From positions 1 to 57,456 of the forward strand of contig NZ_JACTAC010000012.1 of NCBI RefSeq assembly GCF_014486675.1: a DNA stretch of 57,456 nt, in the 5' to 3' direction. The notes under the pieces are model-generated. The model was given only the letters and a program-made list of their open reading frames with translations, ran no database searches and was not told the DNA's origin. A program made the translations under genes and the position numbers. Of the stretch, positions 11,679 through 19,656 are shown piece by piece. Position 1 is the stretch's first letter, and each line of letters opens with the position of its first letter. Source of the DNA: Flavobacterium macrobrachii (GTDB lineage Bacteria > Bacteroidota > Bacteroidia > Flavobacteriales > Flavobacteriaceae).

Positions 11679-12230
11679 TTATACTTTTTCTACTTGCATA
11701 AAACTTAATTCTAGTGGTGTTTTTCTACCAAAAATTTTCACCATTACTTCAAGTTTACGCTTTTCTTCATTGATTTTTTCAATAGTTCCATTGAAACCAT
11801 TAAAAGGACCATCAATAACTTTCACTGTTTCTCCATTTACATAAGGAATATTTTGTGTATCTGTATTAACAGCTAACTCATCAACTTTCCCTAACATTCT
11901 ATTCACTTCAGATAATCTTAATGGTACCGGATCACCGCCTTTAACCTCACCTAAAAACCCAATAACTCCTGTTATCGATTTAATGATATGAGGAATCTCA
12001 CCCATAAGATTAGCTTCGATCATGACATAACCTGGAAAGTAAACTTTATCTTTTGAAATTTTTTTTCCATCTCTAACTTGAACTACTTTTTCTGTGGGCA
12101 CAAGAACTTGTGAAATGTAATCAGCCATTCCTAATCTTGCAATTTCAGTCTCAATATAAGATTTAACCTTATTCTCTTGACCACTTACTGCTCTAACTAC
12201 ATACCACTTTTTTGTATTAATATCAGCCAT
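11679..12230 (-). CDS. nusG: Transcription termination/antitermination factor NusG
   Basis: A 183-residue NusG, an RNA polymerase-associated elongation factor that couples transcription to translation and Rho. The N-terminal NGN domain spans about residues 7-110 (WYVVRAVSGQENKVKSYIE, and the VYFPGYVMIEA strand). The C-terminal KOW domain is marked by VNGETVKVIDGPFNGFNGTI. It sits 14 bases after secE, the near-universal secE-nusG arrangement. Confidence 0.97.
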   Translation of the reverse strand: MADINTKKWYVVRAVSGQENKVKSYIETEIARLGMADYISQVLVPTEKVVQVRDGKKISKDKVYFPGYVMIEANLMGEIPHIIKSITGVIGFLGEVKGGDPVPLRLSEVNRMLGKVDELAVNTDTQNIPYVNGETVKVIDGPFNGFNGTIEKINEEKRKLEVMVKIFGRKTPLELSFMQVEKV

Positions 12231-12244
12231 TCTTTATATTAATT

Positions 12245-12442
12245 TTAAGGTTTCAACCAATTGAAAAAACCCTCTAAAGCTTTTGCAAAAAACTCATCAA
12301 CACCCCATGTCACTAGAGCCAATACAATAGAAAAAACAGCTACTACAATAGTGTAACGCTGAACTTCTGACCATTCCGGCCAAGTAACATTTGATTTAAG
12401 CTCTTCAAATGCTTCTGATATATAATTAACAACTTTTGTCAT
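12245..12442 (-). CDS. secE: Preprotein translocase subunit SecE
   Basis: The 65-residue SecE, the essential small membrane subunit that clamps SecY in the Sec translocon. An amphipathic segment (YISEAFEELKSNVTWPEWSEV) precedes one transmembrane helix (YTIVVAVFSIVLALVTWGVD). The start is MTKVVNY at 12442. A longer frame reaching 12487 would run into the tRNA-Trp gene (it would read VRIPPPVQIL across the tRNA) and is rejected. Confidence 0.95.
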   Translation of the reverse strand: MTKVVNYISEAFEELKSNVTWPEWSEVQRYTIVVAVFSIVLALVTWGVDEFFAKALEGFFNWLKP

Positions 12443-12457
12443 CGTCTTTAAGATTTG

Positions 12458-12528
12458 CACGGGCGGAGGGATTCGAACCCCCATCAACGGTTTTGGAGAC
12501 CGCTATTCTACCCTTGAACTACGCCCGT
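12458..12528 (-). tRNA. tRNA-Trp (CCA anticodon)
   Basis: A 71-nt cloverleaf. The acceptor ACGGGCG pairs with CGCCCGT, the anticodon stem GCGGT/ACCGT encloses CTCCAAA (anticodon CCA), and the T arm has GGTTCGAATCC. The 3' CCA is not encoded. It lies between tuf and secE and is read on the same strand. Confidence 0.97.
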
Positions 12529-12530
12529 AT

Positions 12531-12577
12531 TTTTTTTTTAAAAAACCAGTAGACAACCAAACGATTATCTACTGGTT
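12531..12577 (-). terminator. Rho-independent terminator after tuf
   Basis: AACCAGTAGA (12544-12553) pairs perfectly with TCTACTGGTT (12568-12577), followed on the minus strand by a long T-rich run. It lies between the tuf stop and tRNA-Trp, so it may limit readthrough into tRNA-Trp-secE-nusG. Confidence 0.8.
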
Positions 12578-12592
12578 ATATATTTATGTAGA

Positions 12593-13780
12593 TTACTCTA
12601 CAATTTCAGTTACCTGACCAGCACCAACTGTTCTACCACCTTCACGGATAGCGAAACGTAAACCTACGTTCATTGCAATTGGACTTAATAAAGCTACATC
12701 AATAGTTAAGTTATCACCTGGCATTACCATCTCTACACCTGCTGGTAAAGAAATAACTCCTGTTACATCAGTTGTACGAACATAAAACTGTGGACGGTAG
12801 TTATTGTGAAATGGCGTGTGACGACCACCTTCTTCTTTTTTCAAGATATAAACCTCAGCTTTGAATTTAGAGTGTGGTTTTACTGAACCTGGCTTAATAA
12901 TAACCATACCTCTTTTGATATCAGCTTTATCAATACCTCTTAACAATAAACCTACGTTGTCTCCAGCTTCACCTCTATCAAGGATTTTACGGAACATCTC
13001 AACTCCTGTAATAGTAGAAGTTAATTTTTCAGCTCCCATACCAATGATTTCTACTGGATCTCCTGTATTAGCAACTCCAGTTTCAATACGACCTGTAGCA
13101 ACAGTTCCACGACCTGTAATTGTAAATACATCTTCAACTGGCATCAAGAATGGCTTAGCAACATCACGTACTGGCTCTTCAATCCAGTTATCTACAGCTT
13201 CCATTAATTCAATAATTTTTGGTACCCAGTTTGGATCATTATTCAATCCACCTAAAGCAGAACCTTGAACAACTGGCCCATTATCTCCATCATACTCGTA
13301 GAAAGACAATAAGTCTCTGATTTCCATTTCAACTAGCTCTAAAAGCTCAGCATCATCAACCATATCCACTTTGTTCATGAAAACAACGATACGAGGAATA
13401 CCTACCTGACGACCTAAAAGGATGTGCTCACGAGTTTGTGGCATTGGACCATCAGTAGCAGCAACTACAAGAATAGCACCATCCATTTGAGCAGCACCAG
13501 TAACCATGTTCTTAACGTAATCCGCGTGACCTGGACAGTCAACGTGCGCATAGTGACGGTTAGCAGTTTCGTACTCAACGTGAGAAGTGTTAATAGTAAT
13601 ACCTCTTTCTTTTTCTTCTGGAGCGTTATCAATTTGATCAAATGATTTCGCTTGACAATATCCTGCGTCAGATAATACTTTAGTAATAGCTGCAGTTAAT
13701 GTAGTTTTTCCGTGGTCAACGTGACCAATCGTACCAATGTTAAGGTGTGGCTTGGTACGACTAAAATTTTCTTTTGCCAT
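12593..13780 (-). CDS. tuf: Elongation factor Tu
   Basis: The 395-residue EF-Tu GTPase that delivers aminoacyl-tRNA to the ribosomal A site. G1 GHVDHGKT, the switch I region around [14 protein letters not shown]3 DCPGHADY, G4 NKVD and G5 GSAL are all present. Domains 2 and 3 follow ([18 protein letters not shown]; the [19 protein letters not shown] region). The gene sits downstream of three tRNA genes on the same strand, a common tRNA-tufB arrangement. It ends at a strong terminator. Confidence 0.98.
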   Translation of the reverse strand: MAKENFSRTKPHLNIGTIGHVDHGKTTLTAAITKVLSDAGYCQAKSFDQIDNAPEEKERGITINTSHVEYETANRHYAHVDCPGHADYVKNMVTGAAQMDGAILVVAATDGPMPQTREHILLGRQVGIPRIVVFMNKVDMVDDAELLELVEMEIRDLLSFYEYDGDNGPVVQGSALGGLNNDPNWVPKIIELMEAVDNWIEEPVRDVAKPFLMPVEDVFTITGRGTVATGRIETGVANTGDPVEIIGMGAEKLTSTITGVEMFRKILDRGEAGDNVGLLLRGIDKADIKRGMVIIKPGSVKPHSKFKAEVYILKKEEGGRHTPFHNNYRPQFYVRTTDVTGVISLPAGVEMVMPGDNLTIDVALLSPIAMNVGLRFAIREGGRTVGAGQVTEIVE

Positions 13781-13834
13781 TTTAATTAATTTTTAATCTT
13801 AGTTATTTATTAGTGTTCAAATTTTACAATTTTG

Positions 13835-13906
13835 AGCCAATGACGGGAATTGAACCCGTGACCTCTTCCTTACCAAGGAAGCACTCTACCCCTGAGCTAC
13901 ACCGGC
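13835..13906 (-). tRNA. tRNA-Thr (GGT anticodon)
   Basis: A 72-nt cloverleaf. The acceptor is GCCGGTG against CATTGGC, with two G-U pairs. The anticodon stem CTTCC/GGAAG encloses TTGGTAA (anticodon GGT), and the T arm contains GGTTCAATTCC. CCA is not encoded. Confidence 0.96.
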
Positions 13907-13974
13907 TTTTGTGTGTTCAGATGTTAGATTTCAGAAATTTTTAAATTCATTTTCTAAATTCCAAGTTTCATTTG

Positions 13975-14056
13975 TGGGGAGAGCAGGATTCGAACCTGCG
14001 AAGACGTAGTCAGCGGATTTACAGTCCGCCCTCGTTGGCCGCTTGAGTATCTCCCC
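13975..14056 (-). tRNA. tRNA-Tyr (GTA anticodon)
   Basis: An 82-nt class II tRNA with a long variable arm. The acceptor is GGGGAGA/TCTCCCC. The anticodon stem GCGGA/TCCGC encloses CTGTAAA (anticodon GTA). The T arm has GGTTCGAATCC. CCA is not encoded. Confidence 0.97.
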
Positions 14057-14092
14057 AAACCATTTTTATTTTTTCAATACAAAAAAGAACTG

Positions 14093-14166
14093 AGCCGATA
14101 GAGGGACTCGAACCCACGACCTGCTGATTACAAATCAGCTGCTCTAGCCAGCTGAGCTACACCGGC
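14093..14166 (-). tRNA. tRNA-Thr (TGT anticodon)
   Basis: A 74-nt cloverleaf. The acceptor is GCCGGTG/TATCGGC (with wobble). The anticodon stem GCTGA/TCAGC encloses TTTGTAA (anticodon TGT). It is the first tRNA of the Thr-Tyr-Thr cluster that precedes tuf. Confidence 0.96.
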
Positions 14167-14175
14167 AAACTCAAT

Positions 14176-14204
14176 AAAAAAAGTCCGCTATTTCTAACGG
14201 ACTG
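14176..14204 (-). terminator. Terminator after hpf
   Basis: AGTCCG (14182-14187) pairs with CGGACT (14198-14203). On the minus strand a run of Ts follows. It separates hpf from the tRNA-tuf unit. Confidence 0.7.
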
Positions 14205-14258
14205 CAAATGTATGGATTTTATCAATTAATCAAAACATTTTTTTGAAAAATTTTTTAC

Positions 14259-14561
14259 TTATATATGTGCTCTTACTTTTTCTTTTCTTTTTACCAACAA
14301 TCTTTCTAGAGATTCAGATGCTAATTCCACACCTTCTTCGAAAGTTTTACATTGTTTTTTTACCATAAAATCGTCTCCAGGAACGTGAATTTTAACTTCT
14401 ACAACTTTATTTTCCTTCTCACTTGTCTTTTCTACTTTCAAAAAAACGTCGGATGAGACAACTTTATCATAATATTTTTCTAGTTTTACTAATCTTTCGT
14501 TAATAAAATCTACTAATTTTCTATCAACATTAAAATTTACTGCATGAACATTTACCTTCAT
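14259..14561 (-). CDS. hpf: Short ribosome hibernation-promoting factor (HPF/RaiA family)
   Basis: A 100-residue member of the sigma-54 modulation/HPF family, which binds the 30S decoding region and stalls ribosomes in stationary phase. The fold signature is VDRKLVDFINERLVKLEKYY followed by a beta strand rich in charged residues, then a second helix (GVELASESLERLLVKRKEK). The length fits the short form lacking the dimerisation tail. It lies between xerC and a terminator and is likely cotranscribed with rpsU-xerC, which suits a ribosome-related role. Confidence 0.93.
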   Translation of the reverse strand: MKVNVHAVNFNVDRKLVDFINERLVKLEKYYDKVVSSDVFLKVEKTSEKENKVVEVKIHVPGDDFMVKKQCKTFEEGVELASESLERLLVKRKEKVRAHI

Positions 14562-14593
14562 AATATTATTTTTATTGATTAAACATTTTAGAA

Positions 14594-15490
14594 TTATTTA
14601 TTATTTCTAGGATGAGCATTTTTATACACTTTTTTTAAGTCTGCTAAACTGTTATGGGTATAAACTTGTGTTGATGCCAAACTTGAATGTCCTAATAATT
14701 CTTTTACTGAATTTATATCCGCTCCATTGTTAAGCAAATGTGTCGCGAATGTATGTCTTAATATATGCGGACTTTTTTTTACTTTCTCTGAAACAGCACT
14801 AAAGTAATCATTTATTATTCGATACACAAATGTTTCATTCAATTTAACTCCTTTTAACATTAAAAAAAGATTTTCGGTATCGATTATTGTTTTTAATGAA
14901 TTTCTTTGCTGAAGATATTCTGTAATTTCATTAATTATAACTGGTAATAACGGAATTATTCTTTCTTTATTTCTTTTTCCTAAAACTTTTATGGTAGCGT
15001 TTTGATTATCAACATTAGAGACTTTTAAATTTATAAGTTCTGCTCGTCTAATTCCTGTTGTGTAAAATAAATCAATGATTAATTTGTCTCGAATTCCATC
15101 AAATCCTTCGGGGTATTTTATTTGATTTATTGCTAGATCTAATTCTTTTTCGGAAAAAGGAATTTGAATCTTTTTTGGTGTTTTTAATGCTTTATGTTTG
15201 AATAACGGACTAACTTCTATTTGTTTTGATTTTAAAAGAAACTTATAAAATGCTTTTAATGATGAAATTTTACGATTAATCGTAACATTTTCTGCTTTTT
15301 TTTCTGACAATAGAATTATCCAAGAGCGTATTAATGGGTAACTTACTTCTGCTAAATTTTCTTGTTCGAATTCTTCTTTAATAAAATCGTGGAATGAATT
15401 CAAATCGGTTATATAGGCATTAACGGTATGTTTGGAATATTTTTTTTCCAAGAAAAGGTAATCGGCAAAACTTTCTTTAATTTTTTCCAT
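14594..15490 (-). CDS. xerC: Tyrosine recombinase XerC family
   Basis: A 298-residue site-specific recombinase of the Xer type, expected to resolve chromosome dimers at dif with a partner. The N-terminal core-binding domain covers about residues 1-85 (FLEKKYSKHTVNAYITDLNS). In the catalytic domain the first Arg is in FYTTGIRRAEL, the His-x-x-Arg box is HILRHTFATHLLNNG, the second His is in ELLGHSSLASTQ, and the nucleophile Tyr is in VYTHNS. Its fixed place between rpsU and hpf marks it as the housekeeping enzyme, distinct from the island integrase at 36077. Confidence 0.92.
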   Translation of the reverse strand: MEKIKESFADYLFLEKKYSKHTVNAYITDLNSFHDFIKEEFEQENLAEVSYPLIRSWIILLSEKKAENVTINRKISSLKAFYKFLLKSKQIEVSPLFKHKALKTPKKIQIPFSEKELDLAINQIKYPEGFDGIRDKLIIDLFYTTGIRRAELINLKVSNVDNQNATIKVLGKRNKERIIPLLPVIINEITEYLQQRNSLKTIIDTENLFLMLKGVKLNETFVYRIINDYFSAVSEKVKKSPHILRHTFATHLLNNGADINSVKELLGHSSLASTQVYTHNSLADLKKVYKNAHPRNNK

Positions 15491-15559
15491 AAAAAAACCA
15501 TCAAATCCAAAGTTAAGAACTTTTATTTGATGGTTGTATTATTTTCGTAAAAACTGTTT

Positions 15560-15754
15560 TTAACTTTCTAAGCTATCTTTCATGTTTTGAATGTAAGCAG
15601 CTTTTTGAATTTGCGCTCTTCTAACTACAGATGGCTTTGTAAACGCTTGACGCGCTCTAAGCTGTCTTACAGTTCCGGTTTTATCGAATTTTCTTTTGTA
15701 GCGCTTTAATGCTCTATCAATGTTTTCTCCGTCTTTAATTGGTATAATCAACAT
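15560..15754 (-). CDS. rpsU: 30S ribosomal protein S21
   Basis: The 64-residue bS21, with the family start MLIIPIKDGENIDRALKRYKR-type sequence and a basic tail. In Bacteroidota ribosomes bS21 helps sequester the 16S anti-Shine-Dalgarno sequence (established for Flavobacterium johnsoniae). The gene itself carries a strong Shine-Dalgarno site eight bases before the ATG, which is otherwise rare in this window. It is probably first in an rpsU-xerC-hpf unit. A -7-like box TACTTTTG lies at 15784-15791 on the minus strand. Confidence 0.96.
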   Translation of the reverse strand: MLIIPIKDGENIDRALKRYKRKFDKTGTVRQLRARQAFTKPSVVRRAQIQKAAYIQNMKDSLES

Positions 15755-15762
15755 AATTTAGA

Positions 15763-15770
15763 CACCTCCT
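15763..15770 (-). promoter_or_regulatory. Strong Shine-Dalgarno site of rpsU
   Basis: AGGAGGTG is a full eight-base match to the anti-Shine-Dalgarno end of 16S rRNA, spaced eight bases from the rpsU ATG. The other genes here show no comparable site. Family knowledge says that ribosomes lacking bS21 expose their anti-SD and preferentially translate rpsU, giving autoregulation. Confidence 0.9.
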
Positions 15771-15885
15771 CTCATTTAGGTTGCAAAAGTAATATTATTT
15801 TTTAATTCTGAAACTAATTTTTACAAATATTTTAGCCCAGATAGAAACGGTTATCCTTTTTTGATGAAACCATCATTTTTCTAAC

Positions 15886-15919
15886 AAAAAAAGAGCGACC
15901 AACGGAAGCTCCTTTTTTT
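15886..15919 (-). terminator. Terminator after the acyl-CoA dehydrogenase gene
   Basis: An A-rich arm ending in GAGC (to 15896) pairs with GCTCC followed by seven Ts (15908-15919). It is A/T symmetric, so it could act in both directions. The rest of the 15755-15993 gap holds only the rpsU leader and nothing coding. Confidence 0.7.
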
Positions 15920-15993
15920 GCATTTAGAAGTACTATAATTTTATAAAAAAGATAATAACGAAAGCTGGATTGGCTTCTTATCATTGTTTTAAT

Positions 15994-17166
15994 TTATTTT
16001 TTTACTGCTGGTTGATAATTTTGCTTGTCGATTATCATTTTGGATAAAATTTCTTTTAAAATCTCTGATGTTCCGCCGCCAATTGGGCCTAAACGACTGT
16101 CTCTTAACAATCTTGCTAATGGATATTCTTCCATGTAACCGTAACCGCCAAGCATTTGAAGGCAACTGTATATGGTTTCGTCTGCAACTTTGGTTGATTT
16201 TAATTTTGCCATTGTGGCTTCTTTTACTACGTATTCACCTTGGTTTAAACGGGCTACGGCTGCGTAATTGAATATTTTGCAATGTTCAACATCTGTGGCA
16301 TGTTCAACCATGGTGTGTCGAAGTGCTTGAAACTTGTTGATGGTTGTTCCAAATGCTTCGCGTTCAGACATATATTGTATTGTGTAGTCGATGGCATATT
16401 CTGCTCTTGCATGTGCGTTTATTGCCATAATTAATCGTTCTAGGGCAAAATGTTGCATGATATATGGAAATCCTTTTCCTTCTTCGCCCATTAGATTTTC
16501 TAGTGGAATTTCTACATTGTCAAAAGAAATTTCGGCTGTGTCGGATGCGCGCCAACCTAGTTTATCGAGCTTTGTAGCGGTTATTCCTTTTAAATTGGTA
16601 TCCATCAAGAAAATACTGATTCCTTTGTTACCCAATTCGGGAGTTGTTTTGGCGGCAACTACATAATAATCTGCATAAACACCGTTGGTTATAAATGTTT
16701 TTGAACCGTTGATTATATATTTATCGCCTTTTTTAACTGCTGTTGTTTTCATTCCTGCCACATCGCTACCGCCGAAAGGTTCGGTAATACATAAAGCTCC
16801 GATTTTTTTTCCTAAAATACTTGGTGCTAAATACTCTTGTTTAATGCGTTCGTCGCCTTCAGCATTTAGATGTGTCATTGCCAAATAGGAATGCGCCCAC
16901 ATTGCAGCTGCAAAACCTGATGATTTTACTTTTTGAAGTTCTTCAAGAAAAATAACGGTATAGAATAAATCAAGGTTTAATCCGCCGTAAGCTTCGGGAT
17001 AAGCAATCCCAAAAAAACCCATTTCACCAAATTTTTCCCAGATAAATCGCTCGATGGTTCCTGTTTTTTCCCATTTTTCAATGTGAGGCACGACTTCTTT
17101 TTGCAAAAAATCTTGTAAACTTGCTCTAAATAATTCGTGCTCTTCGGTAAAGTATGATGAATTCAT
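15994..17166 (-). CDS. Acyl-CoA dehydrogenase
   Basis: A 390-residue FAD-dependent acyl-CoA dehydrogenase, which oxidises acyl-CoA to enoyl-CoA in fatty-acid or branched-chain amino-acid breakdown. The N-terminal helical domain starts at FTEEHELFRASLQDFL. The middle beta domain has LCITEPFGGSDVAGMKTTA and YIINGSKTFITNG, both FAD/substrate signatures. The C-terminal helical domain has REAFGTTINKFQALRH and ends with the FAD-contacting GGGTSEILKEIL. The usual medium-chain catalytic Glu of a YEGT motif is Gly here (GPIGGGTSEI), as in long-chain and isovaleryl-type enzymes, where the base sits in the ALERL helix; this is inference. It stands as a single gene with its own terminator. Confidence 0.92.
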   Translation of the reverse strand: MNSSYFTEEHELFRASLQDFLQKEVVPHIEKWEKTGTIERFIWEKFGEMGFFGIAYPEAYGGLNLDLFYTVIFLEELQKVKSSGFAAAMWAHSYLAMTHLNAEGDERIKQEYLAPSILGKKIGALCITEPFGGSDVAGMKTTAVKKGDKYIINGSKTFITNGVYADYYVVAAKTTPELGNKGISIFLMDTNLKGITATKLDKLGWRASDTAEISFDNVEIPLENLMGEEGKGFPYIMQHFALERLIMAINAHARAEYAIDYTIQYMSEREAFGTTINKFQALRHTMVEHATDVEHCKIFNYAAVARLNQGEYVVKEATMAKLKSTKVADETIYSCLQMLGGYGYMEEYPLARLLRDSRLGPIGGGTSEILKEILSKMIIDKQNYQPAVKK

Positions 17167-17198
17167 ATAAATAATACGCTTTTGTGTTCTATTTTTTT

Positions 17199-18080
17199 TT
17201 AGAATTCCAAATATAAGGCAATTATTTTTAATTTTTCAACAGGAAATCCTTTAATTTTTGTTAAATCCTCAATTTTTATATCACCATTCATAGTCCTATA
17301 AGTAACAATTTCTTTAGCTAAATTGTATTTGAAATAAGGAAATTGAGATAACTCTTTGATGGAAGCCGAGTTAATATTCATTTTTTTAATTGCTGAAGTG
17401 TTTTTTACAAAGAAACTTTTGTTCAAATTTTCAATAACTTCGGGCGATAAACCCCAAACATCATTCATTTGTTCCATACTGACAAATGATCCAAGTTTTT
17501 CTTTTTGCTCTAAAATTCTTTTAGATAAACCTTCACCAATACCGTAAACTTTTATCAAATCTTCTTGTGAAGCTAAATTTATATCGAGAAAAAATTTCTT
17601 TTCGGGTTTTGAAAAATCTTTCTTTTCATATGAATTATTAAAACTCTTTTTGTTTTTAACCCAATCTGGAAATTTGAAATAAGGCGAAATTTTCTTCAAT
17701 AAACTATCAGAAACTTTGGTTACTTGCTGAAACTCTTCTGCTGAATTAACAAATTTATTTTGCTTTCTGAAGGCTAGCAATCTATCTATTTCGACTACGG
17801 ACATTCCGAGTTTATATCCTTTAAAATCGGTTATAAAATTGGGATTGAATGGATAAATCGTTGGTTTAAAATTGGATTTAAATAGTTTTAAACTGTCCAT
17901 TTCTTTTTGGAAAGACAACCATTGTGCTTTCTCTTTTGGAGAATTTTCGGTAGAATTAAAATTATTAAAAAAATAAATTCCCTGACAAACGAAAATCAAT
18001 ATAAATAGAAAAATTATCCCAATACGTTGACTTTTGGAATAACTTAAAACAGTTTGCCTAAAAGTATTATTTGCATTCAT
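17199..18080 (-). CDS. Helix-hairpin-helix (ComEA-like) protein
   Basis: A 293-residue membrane-anchored protein with one N-terminal transmembrane segment (about residues 18-35, IGIIFLFILIFVCQGIYFF) and helix-hairpin-helix DNA-binding units. One reads DINLASQEDLIKVYGIGEGL followed by SKRILEQKEKLG; the second starts MNINSASIKELSQFPYFKYN and continues to LTKIKGFPVEKLKII. An earlier degenerate repeat lies around residues 88-130. The pattern resembles ComEA-type DNA-uptake proteins, but many Bacteroidota carry such proteins without proven competence function. It overlaps the upstream PspC-like gene by 4 bases, so the two are translationally coupled. Confidence 0.8.
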   Translation of the reverse strand: MNANNTFRQTVLSYSKSQRIGIIFLFILIFVCQGIYFFNNFNSTENSPKEKAQWLSFQKEMDSLKLFKSNFKPTIYPFNPNFITDFKGYKLGMSVVEIDRLLAFRKQNKFVNSAEEFQQVTKVSDSLLKKISPYFKFPDWVKNKKSFNNSYEKKDFSKPEKKFFLDINLASQEDLIKVYGIGEGLSKRILEQKEKLGSFVSMEQMNDVWGLSPEVIENLNKSFFVKNTSAIKKMNINSASIKELSQFPYFKYNLAKEIVTYRTMNGDIKIEDLTKIKGFPVEKLKIIALYLEF

Positions 18081-18304
18081 AAATCAAAAACCGAAGTTCT
18101 TTTTCCTCTAATTAAGTCTTTTAATCGTATCCAAAATGCCAATGTTAAATACACGCCAAATCCTAATCCAACAGTTACAAACGAAATATAAATGAAGAAA
18201 ATCCGAACATTAGAAGCTCGCATTCCTAATTTATCGGCTAATCGTGATGATACATGAAATCCATGTTTTTCGAAGAAATATTTTAATTTAAGTATTGGTG
18301 ACAT
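18077..18304 (-). CDS. PspC-domain small membrane protein
   Basis: A 75-residue protein with the PspC layout: a charged N-terminal segment (FEKHGFHVSSRLADKLGMRA) followed by one hydrophobic helix (VRIFFIYISFVTVGLGFGVYL) and a short basic tail. PspC proteins are inner-membrane partners in envelope-stress responses, but stand-alone flavobacterial members are uncharacterised. It overlaps the HhH gene by 4 bases. Confidence 0.75.
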   Translation of the reverse strand: MSPILKLKYFFEKHGFHVSSRLADKLGMRASNVRIFFIYISFVTVGLGFGVYLTLAFWIRLKDLIRGKRTSVFDL

Positions 18305-18334
18305 TTTTTGTTTTTTTTTACTACATAGAAAAAA

Positions 18335-19603
18335 TCATGCTTTTAAAAGTTGAATTCCAACGGCACATTGCAAACATTTTCCTTTATTACAATATTCATT
18401 TTTTAACTGCAAAAGCGATTGTGTTTCAAAGCTGTTTTTAGATTTTACACCTAAACTAGAAAACTTATCAATAATTGTATTTTTCTCAGGACCTATTGAT
18501 TGGATTAATTCTAACATCAATTCAGAAGCTTCTTTTCCTTGATTTTTTGCATAAGCAAATTGAAACGGAATTATTGTATTTATAATCAACAAATCTACGA
18601 AGGATTTTGAAAATTTCTTTTTCTTTCTTGGACTTTCTTTGTCAAATTGATAATGTGTTTGCCAATAATCGGAAACAGAAATATCAAATAGCGAATAAAA
18701 ATTGTCTACTTTAGATATAGAAATAATTTTCGAAAATAAATTTTGATTCTCATGATACAACATCGCTAATTGCGCCAAGCGAATAGTTGGAAAATTATCT
18801 GGTCGATGTTTAAAAAACTGAACAGGTTCAATATTTTTTTTATCAAGCTGATATTTTTGAATACTATACTCAAATTGATTTCTCAACACTTTAGAATAAT
18901 TATCTTCGGGTTGAGCAGGAATTAAATCCAATGTTCCAAACAGCAAAGCTTCTAGATTTTTTACTTCGAAACTTTCTTTTCTTATTACTGAAAAAGGAAT
19001 TGATTTTGCCATTTTCAGAAACATTTCACCATTGGTATTCAATCCGAAATTTTTGGCTAACATGCAAAACAAAACAGCTTCCCAATTATTTTCGGTTTCA
19101 CGACGCAATTCCAAAATTGGAATTTCTTTTCGTTCTAATCGCTCAAAAAATAATCGTTCTTTCCAATTATTTAATACAAAATCTTCAACTGAACCAATTT
19201 GATTTTCGCAATAAATCCATGATTTTTGAGTTTTAAGTTTTAAATAATTCTCCAAAACTTCTTTGGAAACATATTTTTTAAGTTCCAATGTTGGAATTTC
19301 TGAATTATCTTTTCTGAAAATTGGCGCATCGTTTTCCCAAACGACATGCAAAATTACATTATCATAGTCTTGATCTTTTTCATGCTGATGCAAATACCAA
19401 TCGGACGATTTTACATGAATTTCAATATTTCCAGCCCATTTTTGTTCGTTTAAAACAATTTGAGCATTAAAAAAATCTGGTCCAGAAAGCTGTAAATATT
19501 GTCCAGAATTAATAATTGTCAACAAATCTTCAGCACAAGTTTTTAGGTTTGAAAAATCAAACTTCTTATATTGCCAAACATAATGGAGAAAATCTTCTTT
19601 CAT
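18335..19603 (-). CDS. DUF2851 family protein
   Basis: A 422-residue protein matching the DUF2851 family, found widely in Bacteroidota with no established function. The early block YLQLSGPDFFNAQIVLNEQK followed by WAGNIEIHVKSSDWYLHQHE is typical. The C-terminal region has a Cys cluster (CNKGKCLQCAVG) that might bind metal. No signal peptide or membrane helix is seen. The gene probably leads the transcript into the PspC-like and HhH genes, 30 bases downstream. Confidence 0.8.
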   Translation of the reverse strand: MKEDFLHYVWQYKKFDFSNLKTCAEDLLTIINSGQYLQLSGPDFFNAQIVLNEQKWAGNIEIHVKSSDWYLHQHEKDQDYDNVILHVVWENDAPIFRKDNSEIPTLELKKYVSKEVLENYLKLKTQKSWIYCENQIGSVEDFVLNNWKERLFFERLERKEIPILELRRETENNWEAVLFCMLAKNFGLNTNGEMFLKMAKSIPFSVIRKESFEVKNLEALLFGTLDLIPAQPEDNYSKVLRNQFEYSIQKYQLDKKNIEPVQFFKHRPDNFPTIRLAQLAMLYHENQNLFSKIISISKVDNFYSLFDISVSDYWQTHYQFDKESPRKKKKFSKSFVDLLIINTIIPFQFAYAKNQGKEASELMLELIQSIGPEKNTIIDKFSSLGVKSKNSFETQSLLQLKNEYCNKGKCLQCAVGIQLLKA

Positions 19604-19656
19604 GTTAAAAGTTAAAACACTAAAGTAAGAAAATTACTTTTACAAAATTTATTTCT

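Noticed and set aside
12443..12487. N-terminal extension of SecE
   Set aside because: The extra codons are the 3' part of the tRNA-Trp gene.
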